Below, piece by piece: positions 25,501 through 32,842 of a stretch of 64,000 nucleotides of DNA. Under the pieces are notes generated by a model. It was not told the origin of the DNA. It saw only the letters and a program-made list of their open reading frames with translations, and searched no databases. The DNA comes from Paroedura picta. Lineage: Eukaryota; Chordata; Lepidosauria; Squamata; Gekkonidae. A program made the translations under genes and the position numbers. The stretch lies in assembly GCF_049243985.1 (NCBI RefSeq), contig NC_135376.1, positions 40,219,001 through 40,283,000 on the forward strand, written 5' to 3'. Positions within the stretch are counted from its first letter, which is position 1; the number at the start of each line of letters is the position of its first letter.

Positions 25501-28500
25501 ATGTCTTAATTATTTTGGTGTCTCTTATGATGTGGAGCAATGGGCACTTTCTAGTATGCTTCAAGGATGACCCTTTGAGAGAAACAGCCAGATCATTATA
25601 ATTGTTTAAAAATGTATGTATCTAAATTACTTTCTGTTCCAATTTAGAGTCACTCGAATGCTAAACTGCAACTTGCTGCCATGTTTTGCGTATCTAATCT
25701 TATATGGAATGAAGAAGAAGGTAAGATGATGTGATTCTTGGGTGTGCTGTTATGGGATGTTCAGAGGCTAATTTAAGAAAGGAACCTCTGATTGAACCTG
25801 TGAATGATGAAATAAAGAACACTGTATAGAACATACTTTCATATTAGGTGGGGAAAATGAAAGATTAAAAGAAAAGAGAGGAGGGGAAAGGGCCATATAA
25901 TTCTGTTTGCCAGCTCAGGAAGGCATAACTTTGGTGAAAAAGTAGAAAAACATTGGACGAGTGTCCCATTGATACCCACCACTAAGCATTGCAGGCAAAG
26001 CGCAGTCTTCTTTTCTTGCTTCATTCAGAACATGGACAAATAGGACTAGAAAACATTTTGGCCAACCATAGAGCCTTCCTGTATCTTTTTAGGAAAGCCA
26101 ACCTAAGGCTTTGAAACAATAGTTTGGCTCTCAGAGTTTCCTCCTTCTGTAGCAGCAGTCTGTTACTGTGACTAATATTAATGTAACATCTGTAAACTCT
26201 AGTCATCTAGGAGGCTCATTGAGTTAGCATTAGTTGTATGGACTTGGGATTTCTGGTGTTTTTTTTTTCTGCAGACCTAACCGATTTTTTAAAAAGTTTT
26301 CCCTGCTACTCATACTATAAAAGTTCCATTAATTGAAATATAAGCATAGGAACTTGAAAAACATAGCCTAAAACATAGTCTGTATTTGCTCCTTGAATAT
26401 TATTTAAGAATTAGTATAGAAAAGTTCTGAAAGAAATACACATTGGAAACTACAGGAAGTAGTCGAGGAGCTAGGAAAACAAATTGCCATTGGCTGACTG
26501 AATTAAGTTAGAATCAAGCTGTGAGTTTATGTGGTCCCCTTTCCCCCAAATTTAATATTTGTTGTCCCTTTTCAGTTTCCTTGCCAGTACTAACTGTTAG
26601 GGATGGGCATGAACCAGAAAAATATAGTTTGTGGTGGTTCATAGTGAACCAGTTTGTGGCCCTGAAAACCCCATTGAAAAGGGACTGCAGTACCTTTAAA
26701 CAGGGTTTGCAGAAAGCCTGACAACTGAGTGGTAGGGAACAGCCAACACTCCATTCAGCTGTTTCGGGCTGTCTTGCACAATCCCTTTAAACTTTAAAGG
26801 GAGTGCACAAGAAAGCTGCAAAAGCAACTGCATGATGGGAAGTTTCTCCCAGCTGCTCAGCTGTTTCACTTTCTTGTACAGTCTCTTTAAAGAAACTCAG
26901 AAAAGCAGCTGATTGGTAGAGAGATGCCTAGTCCCTTTATACCTCTTTTTTCTACTCTTCATGAACTTCAAAGGTTTGTGGAAGTTCATAACAGTAGGGC
27001 AAAATTTGTGATGAATTTTGCTTTGTGGTTCGATTCATGCTCACCCCTGCTGACTGTATGCCTATGACATTCTACTCAGTAAACTCTAGTTAGAACTTAA
27101 AGTTCAAGACCATGATTCTGTGGTAGCATAAGAATGAGATAAGAACATCTTACTATGGATCGTGAAATATTCAGTTGTAAAGATGTAGTGCTCAAAAATT
27201 ATAAATGTAATTTATAGCATTATTGAAATATATATAAATAAGCCATTGGATATTCTTCATAACTTGTTTAAAGTATTAGGTAGAAGCAGATGTTATACAT
27301 TGGTAATGGAAGAAAAGAAGTATTTACAGTAACAGAATGGGTAAAAATGTATATTGCCCGGGCCCCACATAACTGAGGGGCTGCTTGTCTCCTTATGCCA
27401 CCTGCAGAGCTATTCGCTCTGCGGGTTTTGAATCTGTTGGTTGTCCCCGGCCCCCGGGAGGTATGCCTGGCCTTGACCGGGGCCATGGCCTTTTTGGTCC
27501 TGGCCCCAACCTAGTGGAACAAGCTCCTGGAAGAGCTGAAGGCCCTGATGGAGCTCTTACAATTCCACAGGGCGTGCAAAATAGAGCTCTTTTGCCAGGC
27601 ATTTGGTTGAGAGCAGGCTAGGAAGATTTGGGTCCCTTCCAGTATAGGCCTCCATATGCCAGACATTGTCAGAAGATTTCCCCCCCCCCAGGGAGGGTGT
27701 GGTTGTTACTACAGTGCATGGACGGGCGAAAAGGGGGAGGCAAAACCTGAGCCTCCGGGGAGGGCGGTATAGAAATATAATAAATAAATAAACAAACAAA
27801 CAAACAAATAAATAAGGATTATAGATTGGCTTAAACCACCAATATTGTAGTCCATTATATTGTTATGTATTTTACTAGGGGCAAAGCCCAATTGTAGTCA
27901 GGCATACAGAGGCCATTAGGCCACCCCCCACTTGCCATGGACAGGCTGGCCAAGGCCTGAAGATTTGTTGGTGGGCCTGGGGAGGGGGGGGGAAGCACTG
28001 GCAGCCACTTGGCTGCTACCTTCAAAAGTGCTGCTGAGGGTTTTAGGGGGGCAGAGTTGGGAAGGAGTTGGTCGCCCCTCCACCACGGTGGAGACCATGG
28101 CTGTTCCCCTTGACCCCCACAGGAGGCAGCCAGCGCCACAGGGACCCCCAGGCCACAGGGCCAGCTCCCTGGCAGCTCAGTCACCAGGCACGTGGAAGTT
28201 CACTTACGAGGCAGTGGACCTGTGTGCGGCTAGTGAATCGGGCAAAGTCAGATAAGTTCGAGGTGACGGTTTGAGGTTGGCCGCATAGCCTGATTGGCTG
28301 GCCACTGGGTAGCCGGCCAGTCAGGCTGCCGGAGGACACAGTCAGGAGCGCTCGTTGGCCTTTAAACGATGGGGCCCAACTCCTTCTAGGACCCCTTACC
28401 ACATTTATTATAGTGGTTACAGATGTAAGCTTTGAGAGTTTATTGTAAACTGCAACAAATTAGCAGGGTCTGGTGGTTAATAAATACAAATATAAATAAC

Positions 28501-30321
28501 TAAAATAAATAAACACTGCAGAAGAACTGAACAAGATGTTATTGATTACTGGAAATTACTATTTGTAGAAAGGTACACTTTAATCATTACTATTATCAAC
28601 TGTTTGTATGGAATTTGTAAATAATATTCAAGGAGCAAAACCAGACCCTTAAGAATCTGCAGGGGAGAGGAATTTCTTTCCCCACCGGCTACTATTTTCT
28701 GGGAAAAGAGCAAATTAAGTCATCCTTTTCTTTACCAGCCAGCTTTCAGCTTCAAGCTTTCCCAATTTAGCTGACCCAGCTTGGGTTGGGGAGCTTAGAA
28801 CTGAAAGCACATTACTGTTTCAGCATCCTAGTGTATCCTCGCCCCCCTTTTCTAATTGTTACATTCTTTAAAAACTTTTTGGGAGAACTTCCAAAATACA
28901 GGAACCACCACTCAGAAAACTCTTGTTATAGTACTAATTAGCTCTGTCTGAAAAGCTCCGGTCAGCCAAAGAAAGCTCACCTTCTGTTCTTAATTTAGGA
29001 CTAGTAGGATACACATAAGAGATTATAGTTAAGTCTTTCAAGAACAATGGGACCCCTATTTGAACTATTTAAAAAGATAACAAAAGCTGAACCAGAAGGA
29101 GGCTACTTTAATACAATGTTATTACAGTGTGTATAAGTAATATGATGTACCAAGTATACCAACTCTATTTCTTTCTTTTACTTTTTGAAAAATAAAAATC
29201 TTAAAAAAAAAGAGATGATAGTTTTTGAGTGTTCACAGCATCTTAAGCTAAGTGACATTCTGATCCAAATGTTTCTATGTATAACTTCATACTACACATC
29301 TTGTAACTCTTTAATCTATTTCATAAAATTAACAATGTGCCATGTTATTATGTTAGGTTCCCAAGAGCGGCAGGATAAACTGAGAGATATTGGAATAGTA
29401 GACATTCTACATAAATTGAGTCAGTCATCAGATCCAAATCTTTGTGACAAGTAAGTACAAAAAGACTCCATAACCAGATTTGAAAGAGCTTGATCTGTAT
29501 GAAAATATGTATGTTAATTGCAGTAGCGTACATAGATAAAGTTTGTTGCTGTTTAATTTTCCCCAACCCCCTCAATCGCTCCTCTCATTTCATGAGTGTC
29601 TAAAATAATAAGGACATCTGAAATGTGTATGTTGGTTGGTTGGTATCTTGGAATATATTTAGAAAAGGTTTCATTTAATTGTTCGTAGAGATTAGCACTC
29701 CATAGGAGTAGGGTTCCCCACTTTTGCTTAGACCAGCCTTTCTCAACTTTTTACCATTGAGAAACCCTGAAACATTCTTCAGGATTTGAGAAACCACTGA
29801 AGTGGCACAATCATCCAGAATATGGTGGAGAGGCATAGCTGTGTCCATGCCCGCCTGGGGCCCATCCCCATCCCACCCCCTCCAGGCCCATCAGTGCCCA
29901 TTTTGGAAGGGAGAATCAGGTCATCATGACCATATGGTCATATACGTGATAAATGTTTAACAAATTTTAAAAATATATAAAAAATTAATTAACTCCTACC
30001 TATTTGGGAAACTCTCCCAGGGCCGTGAAGAAACCTCAGGGTTTCATGAATCCATGGTTGAGAAAGCCTGGCTTAAACCAAAGGCATGGCCATGCTAGCA
30101 GGTTTCTTGACGTATTGCTTTGGATCTTCCCAACAAACTACAAATTACCATTTACTGCCTAATTTCCTTTATTGGAAGAAGCCATTTCTGATTTGAATAG
30201 CTGTATGTCCACATGCCTTTATGTCAGACTGCTGTGTGTTTTCCATGTGTTTTCTCATAAATAAAATCTAAATATTTCTTCTTACAGGGCAAAGACAGCA
30301 CTCCAGCAGTATCTTGCATGA
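1482..30321 (+). CDS. ARMC8: ARMC8, armadillo repeat containing 8 (3' part of gene, 17 coding exons)
   Basis: ARMC8 is an all-helical armadillo-repeat protein of the CTLH (GID) E3 ubiquitin ligase. Its C-terminal repeats, found in the long isoform, are known to dock the GID4 substrate receptor. Seventeen exons in order encode 528 residues from [20 protein letters not shown] to ALQQYLA-stop, collinear with the human protein as recalled. The human protein is 673 residues, so about 145 N-terminal residues lie before the window. Every exon is bounded by AG and GT and the phases join without a break. Coding exons are 1482-1574, 6101-6181, 8018-8093, 8191-8281, 10851-10911, 12648-12848, 13465-13560, 15768-15850, 16157-16238, 18116-18202, 20565-20657, 21169-21318, 22042-22137, 24160-24255, 25648-25720, 29357-29450 and 30288-30321. 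Protein divergence from human is small, as expected under strong constraint. The gene converges on AGXT. Confidence 0.97.
1575..2760. other. ARMC8 intron, no recognisable element
   Basis: No exon or classified repeat was recognised. Two related stretches near 2075-2105 and 2140-2165 (cccaggagct followed by aatcc or gatcc) hint at a weak tandem duplication. Small open frames on both strands here overlap each other and look accidental. Confidence 0.5.
2761..2820 (+). CDS. ARMC8: candidate alternative cassette exon of ARMC8 (20 codons)
   Basis: A 60-nt segment lies between a pyrimidine-rich acceptor (ctgtccttcag) and a strong donor (gtaagt). It is open in the phase of the flanking exons (both boundaries phase 0) and would insert 20 residues, [20 protein letters not shown], between HCCK and GPDHQ. 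It holds several CpGs in an AT-rich intron. The residues are not part of the ARMC8 isoform I recall and do not look like an ARM helix. It may be a minor isoform exon or a chance exon-like sequence. Confidence 0.4.
3525..3640 (-). repeat. L2/CR1-like LINE 3' tail (minus strand)
   Basis: The reverse strand reads tttttatggggattttattg and then taaaccgccctgagacctattt, the 3' tail typical of squamate L2-like LINEs (a Gly-Gly-rich 'ccgccctgag' block followed by AT-rich tandem ends). Confidence 0.55.
3650..3895. other. GC-rich block of unknown origin in ARMC8 intron
   Basis: A sharply GC- and CpG-rich stretch in an AT-rich intron carries open frames in several phases, as GC-rich DNA often does, and ends in a run of C (near 3872-3884). 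It may be the body of the repeat whose tail lies at 3525-3640. I do not recognise the family. Confidence 0.35.
4575..4645 (-). repeat. L2/CR1-like LINE 3' tail fragment
   Basis: The sequence atttatataccgctcctcat is the reverse complement of the common LINE tail 'gaggagcggtatataaat'. Only the end is preserved. Confidence 0.45.
4970..5040 (+). repeat. tail fragment of 5S-derived SINE
   Basis: The segment cttgccttgaaatccccata, followed by ggggcaccatatgtcagctgc, matches the tail of the 5S-SINE at 11935-12112 (cttgccttgaaagccctatg ... ataagtcagctgtgac). Confidence 0.55.
5141..5293 (+). mobile_element. BovB (RTE) LINE 3' end fragment
   Basis: About 150 bp match the C-terminal coding end and tail of the complete BovB reverse transcriptase at 32843-34531: [20 protein letters not shown] in one frame, then the end ggtcggacacgacttcgcac and the (CAA)n terminus. 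It is strongly 5' truncated. No TSD was established. Confidence 0.9.
6101..6181 (+). CDS. ARMC8: ARMC8 coding exon ([12 protein letters not shown]...)
   Basis: An 81-nt phase-0 exon encodes 27 residues, [20 protein letters not shown] and then LTSASYK. The acceptor is tttttatag and the donor is gtaagg. Confidence 0.95.
6182..8017. other. ARMC8 intron, no recognisable element
   Basis: AT-rich intron. Open frames at 7104-7367 and 7422-7811 show no family resemblance. No repeat could be assigned with confidence. Confidence 0.5.
8018..8093 (+). CDS. ARMC8: ARMC8 coding exon ([14 protein letters not shown]...)
   Basis: A 76-nt exon encodes [20 protein letters not shown] and then MTLVN, plus the first base of a Val codon completed in the next exon. 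The donor is gtaagc. Confidence 0.95.
8191..8281 (+). CDS. ARMC8: ARMC8 coding exon ([15 protein letters not shown]...)
   Basis: A 91-nt exon encodes [20 protein letters not shown] and then IEMQLTSAK. It begins with two bases of Val and ends with two bases of Cys. The acceptor is gggtttgcag and the donor is gtaata. Confidence 0.95.
8282..9920. other. ARMC8 intron, no recognisable element
   Basis: No exon or classified repeat was seen. Overlapping short frames around 9400-9700 occur on both strands and have no recognisable product. Confidence 0.5.
9924..10078 (+). repeat. purine-rich minisatellite, unit about 48 bp
   Basis: Three phased units begin with cccaagcaagaagg at 9924, 9983 and 10031. 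The first is about 59 bp because of an extra ccaagaagga block; the second is 48 bp; the third is partial. Each contains gccccaaacaaaggaacaat or its remnant. Since 48 is divisible by three, it gives spurious repetitive open frames. Confidence 0.8.
10851..10911 (+). CDS. ARMC8: ARMC8 coding exon ([14 protein letters not shown]...)
   Basis: A 61-nt exon encodes [20 protein letters not shown]. Its first base completes the Cys codon from the previous exon. The acceptor is tgttatag and the donor is AAG|gtaagt. Confidence 0.95.
10930..11095 (+). mobile_element. hAT-like element fragment (right end)
   Basis: The end ggttcctccaaggtcgagag with gttaaaaaagactg resembles the right terminus of the hAT element at 29734-30070 (ggttgagaaagcctg). 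No left terminus or TSD was found. It lies just after the ARMC8 exon at 10851-10911. Confidence 0.4.
11765..11910 (-). repeat. old RTE-like LINE 3' end fragment
   Basis: On the reverse strand the segment gives [17 protein letters not shown] and then a stretch resembling the W..xxLIHxVA end of RTE-type reverse transcriptases. The forward text 'tagtgaccctatgaattaatg' is a common squamate repeat. Family assignment is tentative. Confidence 0.35.
11935..12112 (+). mobile_element. 5S rRNA-derived SINE
   Basis: The head reads gatgttggaagctaagcagg followed by gctgaccctggctagta, closely matching the internal promoter region of vertebrate 5S rRNA (ggaagctaagcagggtcggg). The tail is RTE-like (cttgccttgaaagccctatg) and ends in an A-rich run. 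This is a SINE3-type element as known in squamates, not a 5S gene. Confidence 0.85.
12648..12848 (+). CDS. ARMC8: ARMC8 coding exon ([14 protein letters not shown]...)
   Basis: The largest ARMC8 exon here, 201 nt, encodes 67 residues from [20 protein letters not shown] to SAITDIKR. It forms parts of two ARM repeats. The acceptor is cccttcag and the donor is AGG|gtaaac. Confidence 0.96.
13465..13560 (+). CDS. ARMC8: ARMC8 coding exon ([14 protein letters not shown]...)
   Basis: A 96-nt phase-0 exon encodes [20 protein letters not shown] and then [12 protein letters not shown]. The acceptor is tctcatag and the donor is gtgagt. Confidence 0.96.
13666..13766 (-). mobile_element. CR1 LINE 3' end, minus strand
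   Basis: It begins with the direct repeats agaatcatag that are the reverse complement of the CR1 3' terminal repeats, then gttggaaggggccatacagg and ccaacccc. It is strongly 5' truncated. Confidence 0.85.
13964..13977. repeat. target-site duplication of SINE, left copy
   Basis: agctttagcatgta is repeated with one mismatch at 14262-14275 (agctttagtatgta), flanking the SINE. Confidence 0.85.
13978..14261 (-). mobile_element. Sauria-type tRNA-derived SINE with RTE-like tail
   Basis: On the minus strand the element starts gaggagcctcttgtggcgca, with a box A-like gtggcgcagagtgg and box B-like ggagttcaatccc, as in a tRNA-derived pol III promoter. The tail contains gggtcagacatgactcgg, recalling the BovB end ggtcggacacgactt, and ends in repeated acctttacctt units. 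A 14-bp TSD with one mismatch flanks it. Confidence 0.9.
14262..14275. repeat. target-site duplication of SINE, right copy
   Basis: agctttagtatgta pairs with 13964-13977. Confidence 0.85.
14490..14870 (+). repeat. degenerate GC-rich minisatellite, unit about 112 bp
   Basis: The landmarks gtggct occur at 14601, 14712 and 14825, each followed by a gggagggttggccct-type block (first two units) and by a divergent Ca/Tt..tgt block. An earlier partial unit starts near 14502. A run of G lies at about 14512-14526. The 167-codon open frame across it looks like a by-product of the repeat. Confidence 0.6.
14871..15767. other. ARMC8 intron, no recognisable element
   Basis: AT-rich intron up to the acceptor at 15767. 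Nothing was recognised. Confidence 0.5.
15768..15850 (+). CDS. ARMC8: ARMC8 coding exon ([14 protein letters not shown]...)
   Basis: An 83-nt exon encodes [20 protein letters not shown] and then KVRLAAV, ending inside an Arg codon. The acceptor is ttccctcag and the donor is gtatga. Confidence 0.95.
16157..16238 (+). CDS. ARMC8: ARMC8 coding exon ([14 protein letters not shown]...)
   Basis: An 82-nt exon completes the Arg codon and encodes [20 protein letters not shown] and then VWKPLMK. The acceptor is tttgcag and the donor is gtaaat. Confidence 0.95.
16239..18115. other. ARMC8 intron
   Basis: Apart from the short inverted-repeat element at 17302-17408, no exon or repeat was recognised in this intron. 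Confidence 0.5.
17302..17408. mobile_element. short inverted-repeat (MITE-like) element
   Basis: The two ends are inverted repeats of about 20 bp: left accggtggttgtggtttttc, right gaaaaccaacaacaaccggt. The interior resembles the widespread squamate repeat 'ccagaccacggcc..acagcccggaaaac'. The superfamily is uncertain. Confidence 0.5.
18116..18202 (+). CDS. ARMC8: ARMC8 coding exon ([14 protein letters not shown]...)
   Basis: An 87-nt phase-0 exon encodes [20 protein letters not shown] and then LLEFSPSKE. The acceptor is tcctcttag. The donor gtttgt is weaker than its neighbours. Confidence 0.95.
18570..18880 (+). mobile_element. older tRNA-derived SINE interrupted by a MITE
   Basis: The head tggtatagtgattggagtct and the segment ggatctgggagattgagg, then catagggttgttgtgagg and aagccactttgcatcctc, ending in ggaatataaatgatataaat, follow a common amniote tRNA-SINE layout. 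The 99-bp element at 18718-18816 sits inside it. Confidence 0.65.
18718..18816. mobile_element. palindromic hAT-like MITE inside a SINE
   Basis: The 99-bp element has inverted ends caggggtagtcaacctgtgg and its near complement ccacaggttgactccccctg. Flanks ttgtaatc (18710-18717) and gtgtaagc (18817-18824) agree at 6 of 8 bases, and removing the insert restores the SINE text 'gtaagccactttg'. Confidence 0.75.
18881..20564. other. ARMC8 intron, no clear element
   Basis: Open frames at 19569-20080 in three phases overlie a GC-rich patch with no recognisable product. Short pieces near 19345 and 20330 resemble a dispersed 'caccttaaagacca' repeat. Confidence 0.45.
20565..20657 (+). CDS. ARMC8: ARMC8 coding exon ([14 protein letters not shown]...)
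   Basis: A 93-nt phase-0 exon encodes [20 protein letters not shown] and then [11 protein letters not shown]. The acceptor is caatatag and the donor is gtaagt. Confidence 0.95.
21169..21318 (+). CDS. ARMC8: ARMC8 coding exon ([14 protein letters not shown]...)
   Basis: A 150-nt phase-0 exon encodes 50 residues, [20 protein letters not shown] to LLSTRP. The acceptor is tcctttag and the donor is gtaagt. Confidence 0.96.
21478..21786 (+). mobile_element. tRNA-derived SINE with CTT-rich tail
   Basis: The head gccagtttggtggagtggtt and gggttcgattctgcactccc give tRNA box A and box B; the body continues tgaccttgggcactgataaa and tcacagggtgtctgttgtgg, and the end agaagaaccaactccctctt runs into a (CTT/CCT)n microsatellite of about 70 bp. 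It lies in the intron after the ARMC8 exon at 21169-21318. Confidence 0.85.
22042..22137 (+). CDS. ARMC8: ARMC8 coding exon ([14 protein letters not shown]...)
   Basis: A 96-nt phase-0 exon encodes [20 protein letters not shown] and then [12 protein letters not shown]. The acceptor is ttttgacag and the donor is gtattg. Confidence 0.95.
22428..22757 (+). mobile_element. tRNA-derived SINE with internal duplication and insert
   Basis: Same family as 21478-21786 (head cagcttggtgtagtggttag, end cagcatataagaacaaactc). Unlike the others it carries a 31-bp block twice, at 22512-22542 and 22592-22622, separated by a 49-bp foreign stretch. Confidence 0.85.
22833..23166. mobile_element. CpG-rich Harbinger-like non-autonomous DNA element
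   Basis: The ends are inverted repeats gacccattatgcacgg (left) and ccgtgcataatgggcc (right). They are flanked by TAA on both sides (22830-22832 and 23167-23169), a 3-bp TSD that fits PIF/Harbinger. The 334-bp interior is very GC- and CpG-rich and holds no transposase. A 109-codon reverse frame over it is accidental. Confidence 0.75.
23170..24159. other. ARMC8 intron, no recognisable element
   Basis: A GC-rich stretch to about 23400 is followed by AT-rich DNA up to the next acceptor. No family was recognised. Confidence 0.45.
24160..24255 (+). CDS. ARMC8: ARMC8 coding exon ([14 protein letters not shown]...)
   Basis: A 96-nt phase-0 exon encodes [20 protein letters not shown] and then [12 protein letters not shown]. 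The acceptor is tctttttcag and the donor is gtaggc. Confidence 0.95.
24310..24470 (+). repeat. tRNA-like SINE, degraded
   Basis: The head ggtgctgtagttcagtgggt with aaagcatgtcctttggatgg and tctgggtcaatcactggctt resembles a tRNA-derived SINE common in squamates. The match weakens downstream. Confidence 0.45.
24890..24958. mobile_element. half copy of the palindromic hAT-like MITE
   Basis: It matches the right half of the element at 18718-18816 (gctggcaggggctc ... gtagtccatggacatctgga ... ttgactacccctg) and ends exactly at the expected terminus. The left half is missing; a short GATA repeat precedes it. Confidence 0.65.
25648..25720 (+). CDS. ARMC8: ARMC8 coding exon ([14 protein letters not shown]...)
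   Basis: A 73-nt exon encodes [20 protein letters not shown] and then NEEE, plus the first base of a Gly codon. It begins SHSNAK where human reads GHSHVK. The acceptor is aatttag and the donor is gtaaga. Confidence 0.94.
25721..26589. other. ARMC8 intron, no recognisable element
   Basis: Nothing could be assigned before the hAT element at 26598. Confidence 0.5.
26598..27049. mobile_element. non-autonomous hAT element
   Basis: The left end tagggatgggcatgaacc is the inverted counterpart of the right end ggttcgattcatgctcacccctg. Flanks ctaactgt (26590-26597) and ctgactgt (27050-27057) form an 8-bp TSD with 7 of 8 matches. The interior (452 bp) has repeated ccctttaaa motifs and no transposase. 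Confidence 0.85.
27345..27805 (+). mobile_element. L2/CR1-like LINE 3' end
   Basis: The sequence gtcctggccccaacctagtg with gaacaagctcctggaagagc and ttccacagggcgtgcaaaat encodes the WNxLPEEL-type motif and F..A.K.ELF end seen at the 3' end of squamate L2-like LINEs. It finishes in gggcggtatagaaatataat and (AAAT/AAAC)n. Confidence 0.65.
27875..28365 (-). mobile_element. possible Helitron-like element (minus strand)
   Basis: On the minus strand the block ends with a GC hairpin gggctttgcccc followed at once by CTAG and T, the CTRR-T end expected of a Helitron. The other border may be TCCTAGAAGGAGTTGGGCCC near 28365-28391. The interior is GC-rich and non-coding. The 5' flank is G rather than the expected A, so the call is weak. 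Confidence 0.35.
28420..29356. other. ARMC8 intron, no recognisable element
   Basis: AT-rich intron without an assigned repeat. Confidence 0.5.
29357..29450 (+). CDS. ARMC8: ARMC8 coding exon ([14 protein letters not shown]...)
   Basis: A 94-nt exon completes Gly and encodes [20 protein letters not shown] and then [10 protein letters not shown], with two bases of a Lys codon. The acceptor is atgttag and the donor is gtaagt. Confidence 0.95.
29734..30070. mobile_element. non-autonomous hAT element
   Basis: The left end cagcctttctcaacttttta is inverted to the right end ggttgagaaagcctg. The 8-bp TSD is gcttagac (29726-29733) and gcttaaac (30071-30078), 7 of 8 matches. The 337-bp interior is non-coding. 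It lies in the last ARMC8 intron. Confidence 0.88.
30288..30321 (+). CDS. ARMC8: ARMC8 terminal coding exon and stop
   Basis: The last coding segment encodes [10 protein letters not shown] and TGA, matching the human C terminus AKMALQQYLA. The acceptor is tcttacag. The 3' UTR follows in the same exon. Confidence 0.95.
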
Positions 30322-32260
30322 TCAAAGACAAGTTGAACTTTTGTACAACTCTCAAAGCTATATTATAAGGAATAATGGGAAGTAGCCGCACCTAATTCCT
30401 TATCTTTTGCACAAGGCACCTTGGGCTGCATTTCTCTCAGGTGCAGGGAGCTGCTTGGCAGGAGCAGTTTAAGTGATCAGGTCTCCAATGCACTTGAGGA
30501 CTTTACTGAGGTAGTTCCTTTACTCAGAGGACTGTTCTGGGATTCCCCCCCCCCTCGAGCTACCTGGACTCTAATAGAACAATCAACCATCTTTTTTCCC
30601 CCTTTGGGCCTACAGTTTTCTGCTTATACTGCAGCCTTGGTACGGCTGTGTCTGGGTGGGTGTGATACCTCAGAGCTTTGTTTTCCTCTCTTTGTGTTTT
30701 TTCTACAGATTTTCAAGGATTAACCATTCTTTGCTGTATGAAATCTTTAAAGAATTATATACAATTTGAATTGAAATGTTATTTAAAAAGTTTTGTCCCA
30801 TGAAGTTTATTTTGAACAGATGAATGTTTTTAAGTAAAATATATGCATTTGTTAACCTCACTTTAATGTACCTATATTTCCTCTTTCAAAGCAAAATGAG
30901 GTGAGATCTAGATAACTGGTAGCACATGTAATACGACTAAAAGTTAGCCTCTTACTGCCATGTGTTGCAAGCTCCAGCTCCCTGGACTTGGGACAACAGA
31001 ATTCGGAGAGCCCAAGGTGGAGCCTTTTCAGTTAAGTACATTGGAAGGTTGAACTCTATGCCAGCAAGAAAAAACATAGTTCCCCGTGCCAGTGCCACTG
31101 CTGCCTCAGAAATTACACTTGTTATAAAACTCTGCATCGCTCTTAGATGACTGGAACCACGGGGTATGGATTGTAGTGAAACATCTGTTTGCAGTTTGTT
31201 TGGAACCGCATGGTGGTAGAAAAGAAGACTAGGAAGCCCTAGGAATCTATAAATGAGTCCCCGCTTTTGTTTGGTTTTTATAAGATTCCAGACATGCATG
31301 ATGACGGTGGGTTTTTATTCCGCAAACGACTTGCTGTCTGTCTCTCACCTTCTGGTTCATCAAGTGGGGTTTTTTGTGGTGCGTGCCTACAGGTCTTTGT
31401 GTGAAAGGATGGAGAACCCCAGTCAGAGGCAGTGTGTCGCATTTCACTAATGCGCCATAATTATATAATTTTTTATAATTAGGCATTCACATACTTAGTC
31501 ACTTCTCATCGATTATGTTAAGATGAAAGAATTGGACCCTTGATGAGAAATATTAATGAGCTGCAAAACAAAAAGAGCTTTATATATAAGTTTTTTTATT
31601 GTTTTACTCTGAAAGGCAAGTAATAGTGATTCAGGGATAGTAAAAAGTGACATCATTTCTCAGTGTCATTGCTACACGCTTGTTGGGGTTGGACTTCTGT
31701 AGGTCTGCACAGTGTGTGCCCACCTGCTAACCTAGTACCTCAGAAATAAAGCCTTATTTAAATCATTTAAAGTGATCGTAGCCTTAATAATACTGAGAAA
31801 AATCACTTACTTGTCAGATTTGTCCAAATCCACTCCCCAGTGCAATGGGAAGGGAGAGGGGAGGAGTCCCTCAGCCTGGCTGCTGCTTTTGCACTCTGGA
31901 TTATTATTACACATGCACTTCTGATGTTGTTGTGATGCCTACATCAGCCATATGCATATCCATTTATTTTAAAATATAGATATGCCTAAAACTGTGTTGA
32001 ATACAGCTGAGATGTGCAAATTTTCATCTTCACACTTGGAGGTTACTTTTTAATAGTGTGACCCTTAATGTAAAGGAGGATAGAAACTATGCTAAGACAA
32101 TCTGGGTAATGCTTGGGAAACAGGTTGATGAAATATTAGGATGATAGCTGATTATTGAAGTGGCATTTTGCACTCAGTGAAGCTTTGTGAATACTTTTTG
32201 ATGTTGCTATAAATATGTACAAATAGAAAACACTGTAAATAAAAAGATGAGCTTTTTCTG
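30322..32260 (+). other. ARMC8: probable ARMC8 3' UTR and poly(A) signals
   Basis: Nearly 2 kb follow the ARMC8 stop without a recognisable mobile element, unlike the rest of the intergenic DNA. Two AATAAA hexamers on the sense strand, at 31745-31750 and 32238-32243, are candidate cleavage signals. The end point given is inferred from the second hexamer. Confidence 0.5.
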
Positions 32261-32831
32261 GAGAACATATTTAAAATGGCTTGGCCCCATTGATTATTTT
32301 TTTGCTTTCATGATGAAAAGGTTCATAATCTGAATATTCTTAACTTAAACCTATGAAAATCCATTCTCTGTACTTTGCTACGTTCTCTTAGTGCATTTGT
32401 CATTCAGAGGACACATAAGTTAATCTTCTAATTCCTTCTCCACGTTAGAGTAGATTCAGGTGGATAGCCATGTGACAGTAGTTTTTACTGGATGTATGCT
32501 TATACTGTGAGATCTAACTTTCATTTGAAATGTCATTTCCCCAGTTCTTTTTGATCATTGAGAATCTAGGACTATTGTCAGACTTTGGTAAAATAACTGC
32601 AATTTGTGTGTAAACTCCAGTTTTTCTGCTTCTTTTACCTCTTCCACCTCTTGGGATGCTGTCAATATGGGCAGTCATTTCCAACAAAGTCCAGATTGTT
32701 GGAACCTTTAGAAGTCACAAATAACTGGAGTTTGATAACGCCACAGTTCCTTCTTTGCAGATCATGAACACTTTTATGAGTATTTGTATAAGAAAGTGTT
32801 CTTGGTCTGCTTGTACAAATTCACTCCATCC

Positions 32832-32842
32832 AACAAGCAGTT
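32832..32842. repeat. BovB target-site duplication, left copy
   Basis: aacaagcagtt occurs here and at 34532-34542, exactly at the two ends of the BovB insertion. Confidence 0.9.
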
